DNA of 64,000 bases. It comes from Polyangiaceae bacterium (GTDB taxonomy: Bacteria; Myxococcota_A; Polyangia; Polyangiales; Polyangiaceae). The notes under the pieces are model-generated. The model was not told the origin of the DNA. It worked only from the letters and a program-made list of their open reading frames with translations, and did not search any database. Location: NCBI GenBank assembly GCA_015075635.1, contig JABTUA010000002.1, positions 1,302,001 through 1,366,000 of the forward strand. The letters run 5' to 3'. Positions 52,690 through 61,555 of the stretch are shown piece by piece. Made by a program: the position numbers and the translations under genes. The first letter of the stretch is position 1. The number at the start of each line of letters is the position of its first letter.

Positions 52690-53030
52690 GTACGCGGCGC
52701 GGCGCCCATGGATGCCCCGCCGGACCTGCACGGTGGAAAGTACCCGACGAAGGCCCCGGCGATCGCCTCGTTCCGAACGGCGTAACCGGCGCTGGTGTGG
52801 TGGATGCCATCGGCGAACGGCGTGCTGTCGGTCGCGGCGATCGCGGCCCAGTCGAAGACCTTCAGGTTGGGCCAGCGGGCCTTGGCGTCCGTGAGCGCCT
52901 CGTTCCAGAGCTGCATGTTGGCGTTGGACCAGTACCGCTGGTCCTGGTGGTGAAGGCGTTCACCCACATCACCGGCGCGGCGGCGCTCGGATCGATGTCG
53001 CCGCAGGTCGAGCAGGCTCGACGCTACGGG
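52690..53030 (-). pseudogene. SGNH/GDSL hydrolase remnant, 5'-truncated and frameshifted
   Basis: Two frames on the minus strand together give a partial SGNH hydrolase. One (about 53025-52945) reads CGDIDPSAAAPVMWVNAF, and the next (about 52945-52720) reads YWSNANMQLWNEALTDAKA, LKVFDWAAIAA and FADGIHHTSAGYAVRNEA, which contains the family block with the catalytic Asp and His (DGIH). A single-base shift near 52940 joins them. An in-frame stop closes the upstream end, and the N-terminal half with the catalytic Ser is absent. It is therefore a decayed gene. Confidence 0.7.
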
Positions 53031-53034
53031 CGGC

Positions 53035-53850
53035 TCAGAGCTGCCCTTGCAGGAACGCGACGGCCAACAGGTGTACACCGAGCTCGAGCTCTCGCTCGTT
53101 GGAAGTGGTCACGCTGCTGGAAGAGCTGGTGCGCGAGAGCCGTAGCGAGCTCCCCGCCCGCGGCTTGAGCAGGCGGTCGTCGAAGCGGGCCTGCGGCAAC
53201 GCGCTCCGCAGTACACCCACGAGCGTGGTGAAGCTCTCCGTGGCGCTCTTGCCCATGCGCGAGCCGAGGCCGGTGTAGTGCAGGCGCGTCTCGCGCAAGA
53301 GCACGTGTCCGCGGCCGGCTCGGTGGAGCACGAACAGGACGCGCTCGGTCTCCCGCGTCGCGCTGCGCGCGGTGACCGTGGTCGTCTTCGAGCGCACGAG
53401 CCCGCCGGTCAGCGCGGCGCGTCCGAGGCTCAGCTTCTTCTCGCGAAGCTCCTGCGTGCTCTCCTGGTCGACGACGTGCGTGGCCAGGATCAGCGCCAAC
53501 ACGTCGGCGTGGCTCGTGCGGGTCGTCGCCTGACCCGGAGCGGCGAAGACCAGCGCGTCCGGCTCCAGCCCGAAGGTCTTCGGCTGGAGCATGTCCGACG
53601 ACGAAGCGACGTGGCCGGCGTCGCAAGCCACCGCGCCGTGCCCTCGCGCGCGGAGCGCAGCCAGGAGCGAGCGCGCGCGCTCGGGGTCCTGGGTCTCGAG
53701 GAGCACCACGGGCAGCGGCGCCGAGAGGCCGAGGCGAAGCTCGTAGGCGCCCACGCCGAGCAGCGGCGCGAGAGCGCTCACCTCGAGAGCCAGCGCCTCG
53801 GGGCTGGGCGGGCGTGCCCAGCGCGTGAGGGCGACCAAATAGTCGGTCAC
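53035..53850 (-). CDS. Conserved hypothetical protein, myxobacterial type
   Basis: The GTG at 53850 overlaps the stop of the upstream 3D-domain gene. The 271-residue product starts VTDYLVALTRWARPP, then ELRLGLSAPLPVVLLETQD and RARSLLAALRARGHGAVACDA, a two-part alpha/beta pattern, and ends with a Ser/Arg-rich then Glu/Leu-rich region (TSSSSSVTTSNERELELGVHLLAVAFL). I have no function for it. Pairing with a secreted 3D-domain lipoprotein may be meaningful because of the coupling. Confidence 0.65.
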   Translation of the reverse strand: MTDYLVALTRWARPPSPEALALEVSALAPLLGVGAYELRLGLSAPLPVVLLETQDPERARSLLAALRARGHGAVACDAGHVASSSDMLQPKTFGLEPDALVFAAPGQATTRTSHADVLALILATHVVDQESTQELREKKLSLGRAALTGGLVRSKTTTVTARSATRETERVLFVLHRAGRGHVLLRETRLHYTGLGSRMGKSATESFTTLVGVLRSALPQARFDDRLLKPRAGSSLRLSRTSSSSSVTTSNERELELGVHLLAVAFLQGQL

Positions 53851-54668
53851 GGGCAGCGCGTTCCGCCCTCGTAGACCAGCACGCTGGTGAGCGTGATCTG
53901 CGCGTCGAGGCTCTGGTAGTAGGGCTTGAGCGCTACGAACCAGCTCAGGTCTTTTCCGGCGAGCGTGCCGCCAGCGTCGTCCGCGCTCACGCACCCGTCG
54001 TGGACGAACCCGCCCCAGGGTGGAGACCCGGGGACCGTGATGCCGTCGAAGCCCGGCACGTAGAGGCGCTTGCCGTAGGCTATCTCGTTCTTGTCCACGG
54101 CGATCGTCCTGAAAGGCACCAGGGCCTTGTTCTGTACGCCGTACCCCCAGGGATGTTGCGCGTCCGCGACGATGTAACACGGCGAGGTCGGACACGCGCA
54201 GGGGCCCGCGTACGAGAGCACGGTGCCGTTCGAGAGCTTGCCCGTGCCGAGCTGCGCGAGCGAGGTCGCGAAGGACGCGCTCACGCTCGTGATCAAGACG
54301 CAGCTCGCGTCGTAGAGGTTGGTGCTCTTCGTGCCGCTGAAATCGTCTTCGCTGGTGATGTAGTAGAAGCCCAGGGCGAAATCGCCCACCAACGGGCCCT
54401 CCTGGGGCGGGCCGCCGCCGCTGCCGCCGAGCGAGGCGTCACCGCCGGTCGCGCCCACGCCGCCGGCGCCGCCTCCCGCCTGCGCGCCACCGCCCGGCGC
54501 CCCACCGCCCGCGACGCCGCCGACGTTGACCCCGCCGCTGCCCGCGCCGCCGCCGAAGCCGCCGCCCGCAGCCCCGCCCAGCGACGGGTCGTCCGTCACG
54601 AGCGGAGCCAGCTCGAACGTACAGGCCGATACCAGGACCGCCAGCAGAGGGAAGCGCCAGGCTCTCAC
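53847..54668 (-). CDS. Lipoprotein with 3D (Asp-box) domain
   Basis: The GTG at 54668 starts a short lipoprotein signal (MRAWRFPLLAVLVSAC; lipobox VSAC). A Gly/Ala-rich linker of about 70 residues precedes a 3D domain, which shows DFALGFYYITSEDDFSG, VPFRTIAVDKNEIAYG, KRLYVPGFDGI, and the Asp motif GCVSADDAGGTLAGKDL, the three aspartates found in MltA and related peptidoglycan-lytic enzymes. Activity on peptidoglycan is possible but the domain is not proof of catalysis. It diverges from the FHA/sigma-54 gene with a shared 67-bp promoter region. Confidence 0.8.
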   Translation of the reverse strand: MRAWRFPLLAVLVSACTFELAPLVTDDPSLGGAAGGGFGGGAGSGGVNVGGVAGGGAPGGGAQAGGGAGGVGATGGDASLGGSGGGPPQEGPLVGDFALGFYYITSEDDFSGTKSTNLYDASCVLITSVSASFATSLAQLGTGKLSNGTVLSYAGPCACPTSPCYIVADAQHPWGYGVQNKALVPFRTIAVDKNEIAYGKRLYVPGFDGITVPGSPPWGGFVHDGCVSADDAGGTLAGKDLSWFVALKPYYQSLDAQITLTSVLVYEGGTRCP

Positions 54669-54735
54669 GCTGTCCGACGTCACGATAGCATGCCGCGCTC
54701 GCGGCGCGCGCCAGCGCCGGCTAGCATCGGGGTGA

Positions 54736-56025
54736 TTGGCCGACACCATCACCGAGAGCACGACGCACCCGCAGCGCGCCGCGTTGGGACAGCCCGAAAT
54801 CGGCGTCGTCGTGCTGTACTCGCGGGGGCCGATCGTGCCCTTCGCCCGCTCCGTCCCGGCCTCGGCCAGCGTCGGGCGCGAAGGCGACGTCCAGATCGAC
54901 GACGCCGGAGCATCGCGCGTCCACGCGCGCTTCGACAACCGCGGCGCCGCGCTGTGGGTCTCGGATCTGGGCAGCCGGAACGGCACCTTTCTGAACGGCG
55001 CCGCGATCGCGACGAGCGGCCAGCTCGCTCCCCCTGGCTCCGTCGTCCGCGTCGGCAGGACCTTGCTGCTCGTGCTCGCCGACGTGACGCCCTGGTTCGC
55101 GCCGCCGGTGGACGCCGCGGGCCTGGTCGGAGGTCCAGCCCTGGACGATGCGCGGCACTCGATCGCGACCATCGCGCCCACGCCGGCTCCGGTGCTGATC
55201 CTGGGCGAGACCGGCACCGGCAAGGAACTGGTGGCCAACGCCATCCACCGCGTCAGCGGACGGTCCGGGAACTTCGTCGCGCTCAACTGCGCCGCCGTGC
55301 CTTCGGAGCTGGTGGACGCCGAGCTCTTCGGCCACACGCGCGGCGCGTTCTCGGGCGCGACTGCGGCGCGCGGGGGCCTGATCCGAGCCGCCGACGGCGG
55401 CACGTTGTTCCTGGACGAGGTCGGCGAGATGACCCCGCCCATCCAGGCCAAGCTGCTCCGCACCCTCGAGACCAGAGAGGTGCGCTCGGTGGGCGAAGAC
55501 AGGGTGTCCGTGGTGGACGTGCGTTTCGTCGCGGCGACCAACCGCGATCTCGTCGAGCAGGTCGACTCCGGGGGCTTTCGCGGCGATCTGCTGCACCGGC
55601 TCTCCGGGTTCGGCATCTCGCTGCCGCCGCTGCGGTCCCGCATCGAGGACGTGGGCGCTCTCGCTGAGGCCTTCCTGGCGGGCTCCGGCCTCGCGCTGTC
55701 GGTCCTCGCGCTGGAGCAGCTCTTGCTCCACGGCTGGCCCGGCAACGTGCGGGAGCTCAAGAACGTGATTGCGGCGGCGAGCGCGGTGGCCCAGCGGCGA
55801 GGCCACGCGGAAATCGAGCTGGAGGACCTGCCGCGGCTCACCGTGCCGGAGCCGCGCTCCCGCCCGCCGGCCGCCGAGGATCCCGGCGAACGCATCCGCA
55901 GGGCGCTCGCGCAGTCGGGCGGCGACGTGGCGCAGGCGGCGCGCGAGCTCTCGACCAGCCGCACCTCCCTGTACGAAACGCTGCGCCGCTTGGGGATCGA
56001 CGCGAAGAGCTTCCGCCGCCGCTGA
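54736..56025 (+). CDS. FHA-domain sigma-54-dependent activator
   Basis: The TTG at 54736 (TAGCAT 8 bases upstream) is the first clear start. The 429-residue protein has an N-terminal FHA domain (about 45-110; [30 protein letters not shown]) and a sigma-54 activator AAA+ domain with Walker A GETGTGKE, loop GAFSGA where GAFTGA is usual, Walker [12 protein letters not shown] and [11 protein letters not shown], and a C-terminal Fis-type HTH ([23 protein letters not shown]). It should respond to phosphoproteins through the FHA and activate RpoN promoters, subject to the altered loop. Confidence 0.88.
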   Translation: MADTITESTTHPQRAALGQPEIGVVVLYSRGPIVPFARSVPASASVGREGDVQIDDAGASRVHARFDNRGAALWVSDLGSRNGTFLNGAAIATSGQLAPPGSVVRVGRTLLLVLADVTPWFAPPVDAAGLVGGPALDDARHSIATIAPTPAPVLILGETGTGKELVANAIHRVSGRSGNFVALNCAAVPSELVDAELFGHTRGAFSGATAARGGLIRAADGGTLFLDEVGEMTPPIQAKLLRTLETREVRSVGEDRVSVVDVRFVAATNRDLVEQVDSGGFRGDLLHRLSGFGISLPPLRSRIEDVGALAEAFLAGSGLALSVLALEQLLLHGWPGNVRELKNVIAAASAVAQRRGHAEIELEDLPRLTVPEPRSRPPAAEDPGERIRRALAQSGGDVAQAARELSTSRTSLYETLRRLGIDAKSFRRR

Positions 56026-56045
56026 GATCGCGGATAATGCCCGGG

Positions 56046-56939
56046 ATGTCTCTCCGAGCGCTGGGCGCCAGCGCCGCCGTCGTGCTCGCGCTCTTGGCCC
56101 CGTCTGCCGCCGCGAGCGAGCCGACCGAGGCCGCCGCCGCCTTCGACGAGGGCATGGGACACTATCGACGCAAGGCGTACACCGAGGCCGCGCAAGCCTT
56201 CTTTCGCGCGTATCGCCTGGAGCCGAGCGCGGACGCGGCCTACAACGCGGGCCTCGCCTGGGAGCTGTCGGGAAAAACCGCCTTGGCGGCGACCGCGTAC
56301 CTGGTGGCCCTCGCCCGCGAGCTCGAGCCGGGCGCCGCCGCGGATGCGCGTGCGCGCGTCGAGCGGCTCGCGCCGGAGCTCGGGCGCATCGAGGTCTCGG
56401 CGCCCGAGGGCGCCCGGGTCGGCGTGCCGCCCTTCGAGCTCGAGGCGAACCACGCGGTGTTCTACCTGGAGCCCGGGCGTCACGAGGTCGGCGTCCGGCT
56501 GCGCGACGGCACCGCGCGCGTGCGCCGGGTGGACGCCGCCGCCGGACGCACGACGGTGCTCCTGATCGAGGAGGCCCGGCGCGAGGCAGCCGAACCGAGC
56601 GCGCCGCAACCCGATCCGGCGCGCTCGGAGCGCTCGTCGAGAAACGACTACGCCACCGCGGGTTGGATCTCCGTCGGCGTCGGAGCAGCAGCCGCGGGGG
56701 TCGCGGTGGTACTCGGCGTGCAGGCGCTGGGCGCGCGAGACGACTTCAACGCTTCGGGGCACCGAGACGCGGACGCGCGCGACCGCGCCGAGCGGCTGCG
56801 CACCTTCACCAACGTCGCCTGGGGGGTGGCAGGCCTGGCCGCCGCCGGCGGCGTCGGGCTCTTGCTCTTCGCACCCTCGGAGAGCACGGACGTCGCTCGC
56901 CTCCGGCCGAGCGGGGTCGCGCTGCGCGGGCGGTTCTAG
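56046..56939 (+). CDS. TPR/PEGA-like envelope protein with two C-terminal TM segments
   Basis: The ATG at 56046 was chosen over 56037 because GATAAT (56033-56038) overlaps the latter. The 297-residue precursor has a signal peptide (to about SAAAS), a TPR-like region ([43 protein letters not shown]), a PEGA-like beta domain ([39 protein letters not shown]) and two membrane segments (about 207-227 and 260-280). The layout parallels the protein at 36396. It ends 1 bp from the convergent kinase gene. Possible envelope partner of kinases; no function known. Confidence 0.75.
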   Translation: MSLRALGASAAVVLALLAPSAAASEPTEAAAAFDEGMGHYRRKAYTEAAQAFFRAYRLEPSADAAYNAGLAWELSGKTALAATAYLVALARELEPGAAADARARVERLAPELGRIEVSAPEGARVGVPPFELEANHAVFYLEPGRHEVGVRLRDGTARVRRVDAAAGRTTVLLIEEARREAAEPSAPQPDPARSERSSRNDYATAGWISVGVGAAAAGVAVVLGVQALGARDDFNASGHRDADARDRAERLRTFTNVAWGVAGLAAAGGVGLLLFAPSESTDVARLRPSGVALRGRF

Positions 56940-56940
56940 C

Positions 56941-58533
56941 CTAGCGCTTGTACGGGTTCGCGCGGGGCTCCGGCGGCGCGTACACCGACGGCGCGAGGGC
57001 GGGCGCGCGCGGGAAGCGGCGGCCCGCGGCGGCGGCGCCGGGCTCGAGCCCGAGATCGTCGGGGCTGATCGCGGTGGCGTCCGCCGGGTCGTCCTTCACT
57101 GCCTCGACGGGGAGCTCGGCTGGGGTCACGACGGGCAGGCTCGCGCTGCTCGCTGCGGGGGCAGGCCTGGGCGCCGGCGACGCGTTGCTCTCCGCCGAGG
57201 GGCTGCCCGAGCTCCTCGTCATGCTCACGGCCACTCCCACGACCGAGACCACGATCAGCGCGAGCCCCGCGAGCCAAGCTCGGGAGCGCGCCTTGGGCGC
57301 AACCTCCACCACGGTGGCCGCGAGCTGAGTCAGCGCCTCGCTCGGCGGCGCGGACGGACCGATGGCGTCGGTGACGGTGGCCGCCGACGCCAAGGGCGAC
57401 GAGCGCGGCGCGCTGGGCAGCGGGATCTCCACGCGCGGCACGCTCGCGTAAGGCTCCGAGCCCGGCGAGCGCGCCTCGATGCGCGGCGCGCTCGGACGGC
57501 TGTGGCGCTCGACGTCCCCGATGCTCCCGCCCAGGCGCTGGCGGCGGATGCGCGCAGCGGACTCGCGACGTGCCTCCAGCCCGGGCAAGAGCAGCGGTGC
57601 CAGGAAGGCCTTCACAGCGCGCGCGTCGGCCGGGAAGACGCCCGCCTGTCGCGCGGCGCTGGCGAGCGCCTCGGCGAACGCCTCGGCGGTCGGGTAGCGA
57701 TCGGAAGGACGCATCGAAAGCGCACCGGCCAGAGCTTCGTCGAAGGCGCGGGGCAACTCGGGGCGGACGTGACGGAGCCGCGGCGGAGGCTCCTTCGAGA
57801 CCTTCAAGAGCAGGGCGTAGTCGTTCAGCCCCTCGTGCATGCGCTGCCCGCTGAACAGCTCCCACGCCATCACGCCCACGCCCCACACGTCGCAGGTGCG
57901 ATCGACCGGGCCCGTGCGCGCCTGCTCCGGCGCCATGTAGGCGATCTTGCCCTTCACCACCCCGGTCATGGTCTTGGTCAGGCGACTCGCCGCCTTGGCC
58001 ACGCCGAAATCGGTGATGCGCGAGACGCCGTCGATGCCGATCAGCACGTTGTGTGGGGTGACGTCGCGGTGGACGACCGAGAGGGGAACGCCGTCTGCGT
58101 CGGTGAGCTCGTGGGCGGCGTGGAGACCGGAGAGCACGTCGTCCAGCACGCGCAACGCGATCTCGAACGGCAGACTCTGGCCGCGAGCGGTCAATAGGCG
58201 GCTCAGGCCCGCCAGCGACTCGCCTTCGACGTAGTCCATCACCACGAACACACCGTCCGGTGCCTCGCCGACGTCCAGCACGCTGACCACGTTCGGGTGT
58301 CGGATGCGGCCGGCCAGGCGAGCCTCGTCGATCAGCGCGGTGAAGAACTGCAAGTTGTCACGCAGGTGCTCGTGCGTGATCTTGATGGCGACCTCGCGCT
58401 CGAAGCCCCCCATGGCGGTGGAGCACGCCAGAAAGACGCGTCCCATGCCCCCGCTCGCGATGGGCAGGAGCACCTCGTATCGACCCAACCGCTCCGGGAA
58501 GGCCGATTCGGGGTCCAAGCCGGGAATCGTCAT
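56941..58533 (-). CDS. Membrane-anchored Ser/Thr protein kinase
   Basis: The 530-residue protein has a complete Hanks kinase domain (about 18-290): ASGGMGRVFLA loop, VAIKITHE Lys, VVHRDVTPHNVL catalytic loop (Val-Thr in place of Leu-Lys, common in this clade), RITDFGVAKA, GKIAYMAPEQ. A Ser/Pro-rich region with low complexity (to about 415) leads to one membrane helix (about 425-445) and an Ala/Pro-rich extracytoplasmic tail. TAGAAT lies 7 bases before the ATG. It is convergent with the TPR/PEGA-like gene, so the two are not co-transcribed. Confidence 0.9.
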   Translation of the reverse strand: MTIPGLDPESAFPERLGRYEVLLPIASGGMGRVFLACSTAMGGFEREVAIKITHEHLRDNLQFFTALIDEARLAGRIRHPNVVSVLDVGEAPDGVFVVMDYVEGESLAGLSRLLTARGQSLPFEIALRVLDDVLSGLHAAHELTDADGVPLSVVHRDVTPHNVLIGIDGVSRITDFGVAKAASRLTKTMTGVVKGKIAYMAPEQARTGPVDRTCDVWGVGVMAWELFSGQRMHEGLNDYALLLKVSKEPPPRLRHVRPELPRAFDEALAGALSMRPSDRYPTAEAFAEALASAARQAGVFPADARAVKAFLAPLLLPGLEARRESAARIRRQRLGGSIGDVERHSRPSAPRIEARSPGSEPYASVPRVEIPLPSAPRSSPLASAATVTDAIGPSAPPSEALTQLAATVVEVAPKARSRAWLAGLALIVVSVVGVAVSMTRSSGSPSAESNASPAPRPAPAASSASLPVVTPAELPVEAVKDDPADATAISPDDLGLEPGAAAAGRRFPRAPALAPSVYAPPEPRANPYKR

Positions 58534-58572
58534 CGAGGCAATTCTACTCCGCGGAGCGGCCGCCGGCGCTCG

Positions 58573-59571
58573 TCACCACAGCGCATCGTGGTTTTCCACG
58601 ACGCCGAACACGCCATCCACACTCACAGGCTCCGCGCCCGCCGGGGCAAGTCGGCCGTGAAAGCTGCCGTAGGGTTGGATGAAGTCGCTCCGGACGAGCC
58701 CCAGGTTCAGCGACTGCTTGCGCGCTCCGAGCGGCCGAAACTCGAGCTTGACCTCGTCACCTTGCCGGCTCGCGATGTGCCACGGGTCGCGCTCCGGATC
58801 GGCCGGCAGCTCGAACACTACGCCGCCGAGCGAGTGAGTCACCCCCTCGACGAACGCGGCGTTCTCGTGGGAGCTGCCCTCCGGCTGATCGTAGACGTCC
58901 GCCGACAAGTTGAGCCCCACGACCCGGCCGTCGCTCCCGCGGCCGGCGAAGGAGGCCCACTTCCAGCGCGTGTGCCGCCGCGCCAAGGAGCGCGTCCAGT
59001 CCAAGGTCGCCAGCGCGCCGCAGAGGTCGATGTCCCGCGCGCCCAACCGAAGCGCGCCCCGCGCAGGCAGCCCGCCGGCCTTGTGGGTGTAGGCGGGGCG
59101 ATCCGGCGCGAGCGGAAACGCTACCGCCAGCGACTCTCGAGGCTCGATCTGGATCTCCCCGGAGAGGCGCTCGCCGTCGAGCCGAAGGTCGAGCTCGAGG
59201 CTCCAGCCCTCGCGATAGCGCATCGCGATGCGCTCCCGCCCGCGCTGCCAGAGCGTCTCACCCCGCACGGAGCTGGGCGCGAAGGAGAGCGCGCGGCCGA
59301 GCGGGGAGAGCGCCTCGTGCTCGCGGCGGTTGGCAGGCGCGGCGCGCTCGACCAGGTAGAGGAACGCGTTGGCCACGTAGCCGAGCTGAACCAGCGCGAC
59401 ACCGAGGAACCACTCGTCGCTGACCACGGAGTGGTAATGCCACTCCTTGGTTCGCCAGCGGTTCGTCTTGCCCAGCGAGGGATCGGCGATGGGGTGCCGG
59501 TAGCGCCCGAAGGCCCAGCCGCTGGGCTGAACCAGCGTCGCGGGAGGAGTGTTCTCGAGCGGGGGCAGCAT
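58573..59571 (-). CDS. DUF2804 family protein
   Basis: The 332-residue product matches DUF2804 over its length: RTKEWHYHSVVSDEWFLGVALVQLGYVANAFLYLV early on, RHTRWKWASFAGRGSDGRVVGLNLSADVYD in the middle, and GLVRSDFIQPYGSFHG near the end. These proteins are thought to adopt a lipocalin-like/beta-barrel fold and are found in bacteria and fungi; no reaction is established. There is no signal peptide. It diverges from the alpha/beta hydrolase gene, and overlapping hexamers at 59590-59599 (AAGCTAGCAG region) could serve both. Confidence 0.87.
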   Translation of the reverse strand: MLPPLENTPPATLVQPSGWAFGRYRHPIADPSLGKTNRWRTKEWHYHSVVSDEWFLGVALVQLGYVANAFLYLVERAAPANRREHEALSPLGRALSFAPSSVRGETLWQRGRERIAMRYREGWSLELDLRLDGERLSGEIQIEPRESLAVAFPLAPDRPAYTHKAGGLPARGALRLGARDIDLCGALATLDWTRSLARRHTRWKWASFAGRGSDGRVVGLNLSADVYDQPEGSSHENAAFVEGVTHSLGGVVFELPADPERDPWHIASRQGDEVKLEFRPLGARKQSLNLGLVRSDFIQPYGSFHGRLAPAGAEPVSVDGVFGVVENHDALW

Positions 59572-59605
59572 TGTCGGCGCGCTCGTGCAAAGCTAGCAGA
59601 GCTTC

Positions 59606-60310
59606 ATGCCGCGTCGCTCGCTTTCCCTGGCCGTGCTCGCGCTCGCGACCGCGCTGAGCGCGCCGGTGTCGAGCGGGGACGCCACGCCGGGGTTCCGCAC
59701 CCTCGAGGTCGGCGGCAAGCGGCCGGCCTGGTATCACGCGCCGAAGGCCGAGGAACGCCGGCCGCTCGCCGTGTTCCTGCACGGCATGTGCGCGCTGCCG
59801 GAGTGGGAGTGCCCGGTCTTCCAGCCCGCGACGGGCTCCTCCTGGCTGCTGTGCCCGCCCGGTCCGGCGTCCTGCGAGGGCGGCGGCGCGATGTGGGTCG
59901 GCACTGGCTCGCAGCTGGAGAAGCGCGTGGACAAGAGCGTGAGCCTGCTCGCGGAGCGGGAGTCGGTCGATCTCGGGCGCCGCGTGCTGATCGGGTACTC
60001 GCTCGGGGCGCCCGCCGCGCTGCGCATCGCGCTCGGCCAACCGGGGCGCTGGCAGCGTCTGATGATCGTGAACGCCGGCACGCAGCCGAGCGCCGCTCAG
60101 CTCGGCAAGGCCGGCATTCGACGCATCGCGCTGGTCGCCGGCGAGCAGGACGCGACGGCCGCCAAGCTCAAGAAGAGCGCGAAGCGGCTGGGAGCGAGCG
60201 GCGTGGACGCGCGCTACTTCAGCATGGGCAACGTCGGGCACTACTTCGACCAAGGGAGCGCAGAGCGCCTCCGCGAAGCGCTGGCTTGGATCGGCGCCGA
60301 CTGGCCCTGA
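59606..60310 (+). CDS. Exported alpha/beta hydrolase-like protein
   Basis: The 234-residue precursor has a signal peptide (MPRRSLSLAVLALATALSAPVSS). The mature part has the alpha/beta hydrolase pattern: LAVFLHGM (oxyanion region), nucleophile elbow GYSLGAP, an Asp in VAGEQDATAA and His in NVGHYF, completing a plausible Ser-Asp-His triad. A Cys-rich patch (CALPEWECPVF, CPPGPASCEGG) fits a periplasmic location. TAGCAG is 6 bases before the ATG. Substrate unknown. Confidence 0.85.
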   Translation: MPRRSLSLAVLALATALSAPVSSGDATPGFRTLEVGGKRPAWYHAPKAEERRPLAVFLHGMCALPEWECPVFQPATGSSWLLCPPGPASCEGGGAMWVGTGSQLEKRVDKSVSLLAERESVDLGRRVLIGYSLGAPAALRIALGQPGRWQRLMIVNAGTQPSAAQLGKAGIRRIALVAGEQDATAAKLKKSAKRLGASGVDARYFSMGNVGHYFDQGSAERLREALAWIGADWP

Positions 60311-60318
60311 GCGAAGAC

Positions 60319-60861
60319 ATGGCTCTGACCGCGACGATGTACCGCTGGCAGATGAACCTCTCCGACGTGGACCGCGGCGTGTACACCACCCTGGATCTGC
60401 GCCTGGCGCAGCACCCGTCCGAGAGCCTGCGCTACCTGGTGACGCGAGCGCTGGCCTACTGCCTCTCCTACGAGGACGGTATCGCCTTCAGCAAAGGCGG
60501 CATCTCGTCCACAGACGAGCCGCCGGTCTCGGTGCATGACCCGACTGGACTTCTGACGGCCTGGATCGACGTCGGGGCGCCCACGGCGGAGCGGCTGCAC
60601 AAGGCCGCGAAGGCCGCGCCGAAGGTCGTGCTCTTCACCAGCTCCGACCTCGTGGCGCTGCGCCGCGAGGCGACGGGCATCCACCGAGTGGAGACCATCG
60701 AGGTGTTTCGCATCGAGCAACGTCTGATCGACGAAATCGCCGAGCGGGTCGAGCGAAACCTGAGCCTTGAGCTGACGCGGAGCGACGGTCACCTGTACGT
60801 CACGGTGGCGGGGCAGACGCTGAGCGGAAGCATCGAGCCCCAGAGCCTGGTGGAGCGCTGA
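60319..60861 (+). CDS. yaeQ: YaeQ family protein
   Basis: The ATG at 60319 lies 8 bp after the hydrolase stop. The 180-residue product is a full-length YaeQ: MALTATMYRWQMNLSDVDRGVY, LRLAQHPSESLRYLVTRALAYCL, DEPPVSVHDPTGLLTAWIDVG and a late VYVTVAGQ-like segment. The family has a PD-(D/E)XK nuclease-like fold, with the Asp/Glu/Lys residues in these blocks, but its physiological role is not settled; an early link to RfaH suppression was reported and later questioned. No partner gene is evident. Confidence 0.92.
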   Translation: MALTATMYRWQMNLSDVDRGVYTTLDLRLAQHPSESLRYLVTRALAYCLSYEDGIAFSKGGISSTDEPPVSVHDPTGLLTAWIDVGAPTAERLHKAAKAAPKVVLFTSSDLVALRREATGIHRVETIEVFRIEQRLIDEIAERVERNLSLELTRSDGHLYVTVAGQTLSGSIEPQSLVER

Positions 60862-60885
60862 AAACCTGGATAGGATGGGGCGCTC

Positions 60886-61449
60886 GTGACCAAGACCGGC
60901 TCCATTCGGGGGAGCGTCGTGCTTTCGCGCCTGGCCTTCGTGCGGCAGGCGAAGGGCGAAGAGGCGGTGAAGCGCGTGCTCGCCTCGCTCCCGCTGGAGG
61001 ACCGCAAGCACTTCGCCGGCACGGTGCAGCCCAACGTCTGGTACCCGTTCGAGGCGGGGGAGCACCTGGACGCGGCCATCGCCGCGGAGCTGGGCGGCGG
61101 CGACGAGATCTTCGAGCAGATGGGCGCGCAATCGGCGGAGTTCAACCTGGGCGACACGCAGAAGCTCTTCGTGCAGGGCCGCGATCCGCAGGGGCTCTTG
61201 CGCAGCGCCTCGGCGATCTACCGCCTGTACTACGACACCGGCTCGCGCACCTACCACGCCTCCGGCGCTCGCAAGGCAGTGCTCCGCACGCTTCAGAGCA
61301 AGACCTACTCCAAGTACGACTGCCTGACCGTCGTCGGCTGGCACGAGAAGGCCATCGAGATGTGCGGCGGACGCAATCCGCGCGTCACGCACACCAAGTG
61401 CCGGGCGCGCGGCGACGACTTCTGCGAGTACATCTGCGAGTGGGGCTGA
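60886..61449 (+). CDS. DUF2378-like protein with V4R-like Cys tail
   Basis: From the GTG at 60886 (TAGGAT 9 bases upstream) the 187-residue product begins IRGSVVLSRLAFVRQAKG, then AVKRVLASLPLEDRKHF and WYPFEAGEHLDAAIAAELG, the pattern of the myxobacterial DUF2378/TIGR02265 family. Residues 150-187 (GWHEKAIEMCGG, then C-RARGDDFCEYICEWG) match the C-G-D-x-C arrangement of V4R domains, which bind small hydrophobic ligands. A relative is fused to the kinase at 27290. Function unknown; a sensory role is inferred. Confidence 0.75.
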   Translation: MTKTGSIRGSVVLSRLAFVRQAKGEEAVKRVLASLPLEDRKHFAGTVQPNVWYPFEAGEHLDAAIAAELGGGDEIFEQMGAQSAEFNLGDTQKLFVQGRDPQGLLRSASAIYRLYYDTGSRTYHASGARKAVLRTLQSKTYSKYDCLTVVGWHEKAIEMCGGRNPRVTHTKCRARGDDFCEYICEWG

Positions 61450-61555
61450 CGCCACTCGCGCATTGTCTGCGCGCCGTGCGCTTCGGGTGACGCCTGGCAG
61501 TTGCGGGCGCCCGAGGGCCGCGCTACGAGCACGCCACCGACCAGGAGGCGTCCCC

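Noticed and set aside
54690-56762. Minus-strand extension of the 3D lipoprotein frame
   Set aside because: Overlaps the FHA/sigma-54 gene and lacks motifs; the lipoprotein signal at 54668 marks the real start.
58297-60300. Long plus-strand extension upstream of YaeQ
   Set aside because: Opposite the kinase and DUF2804 genes and overlapping the hydrolase gene in another frame; YaeQ begins at 60319 by family alignment.
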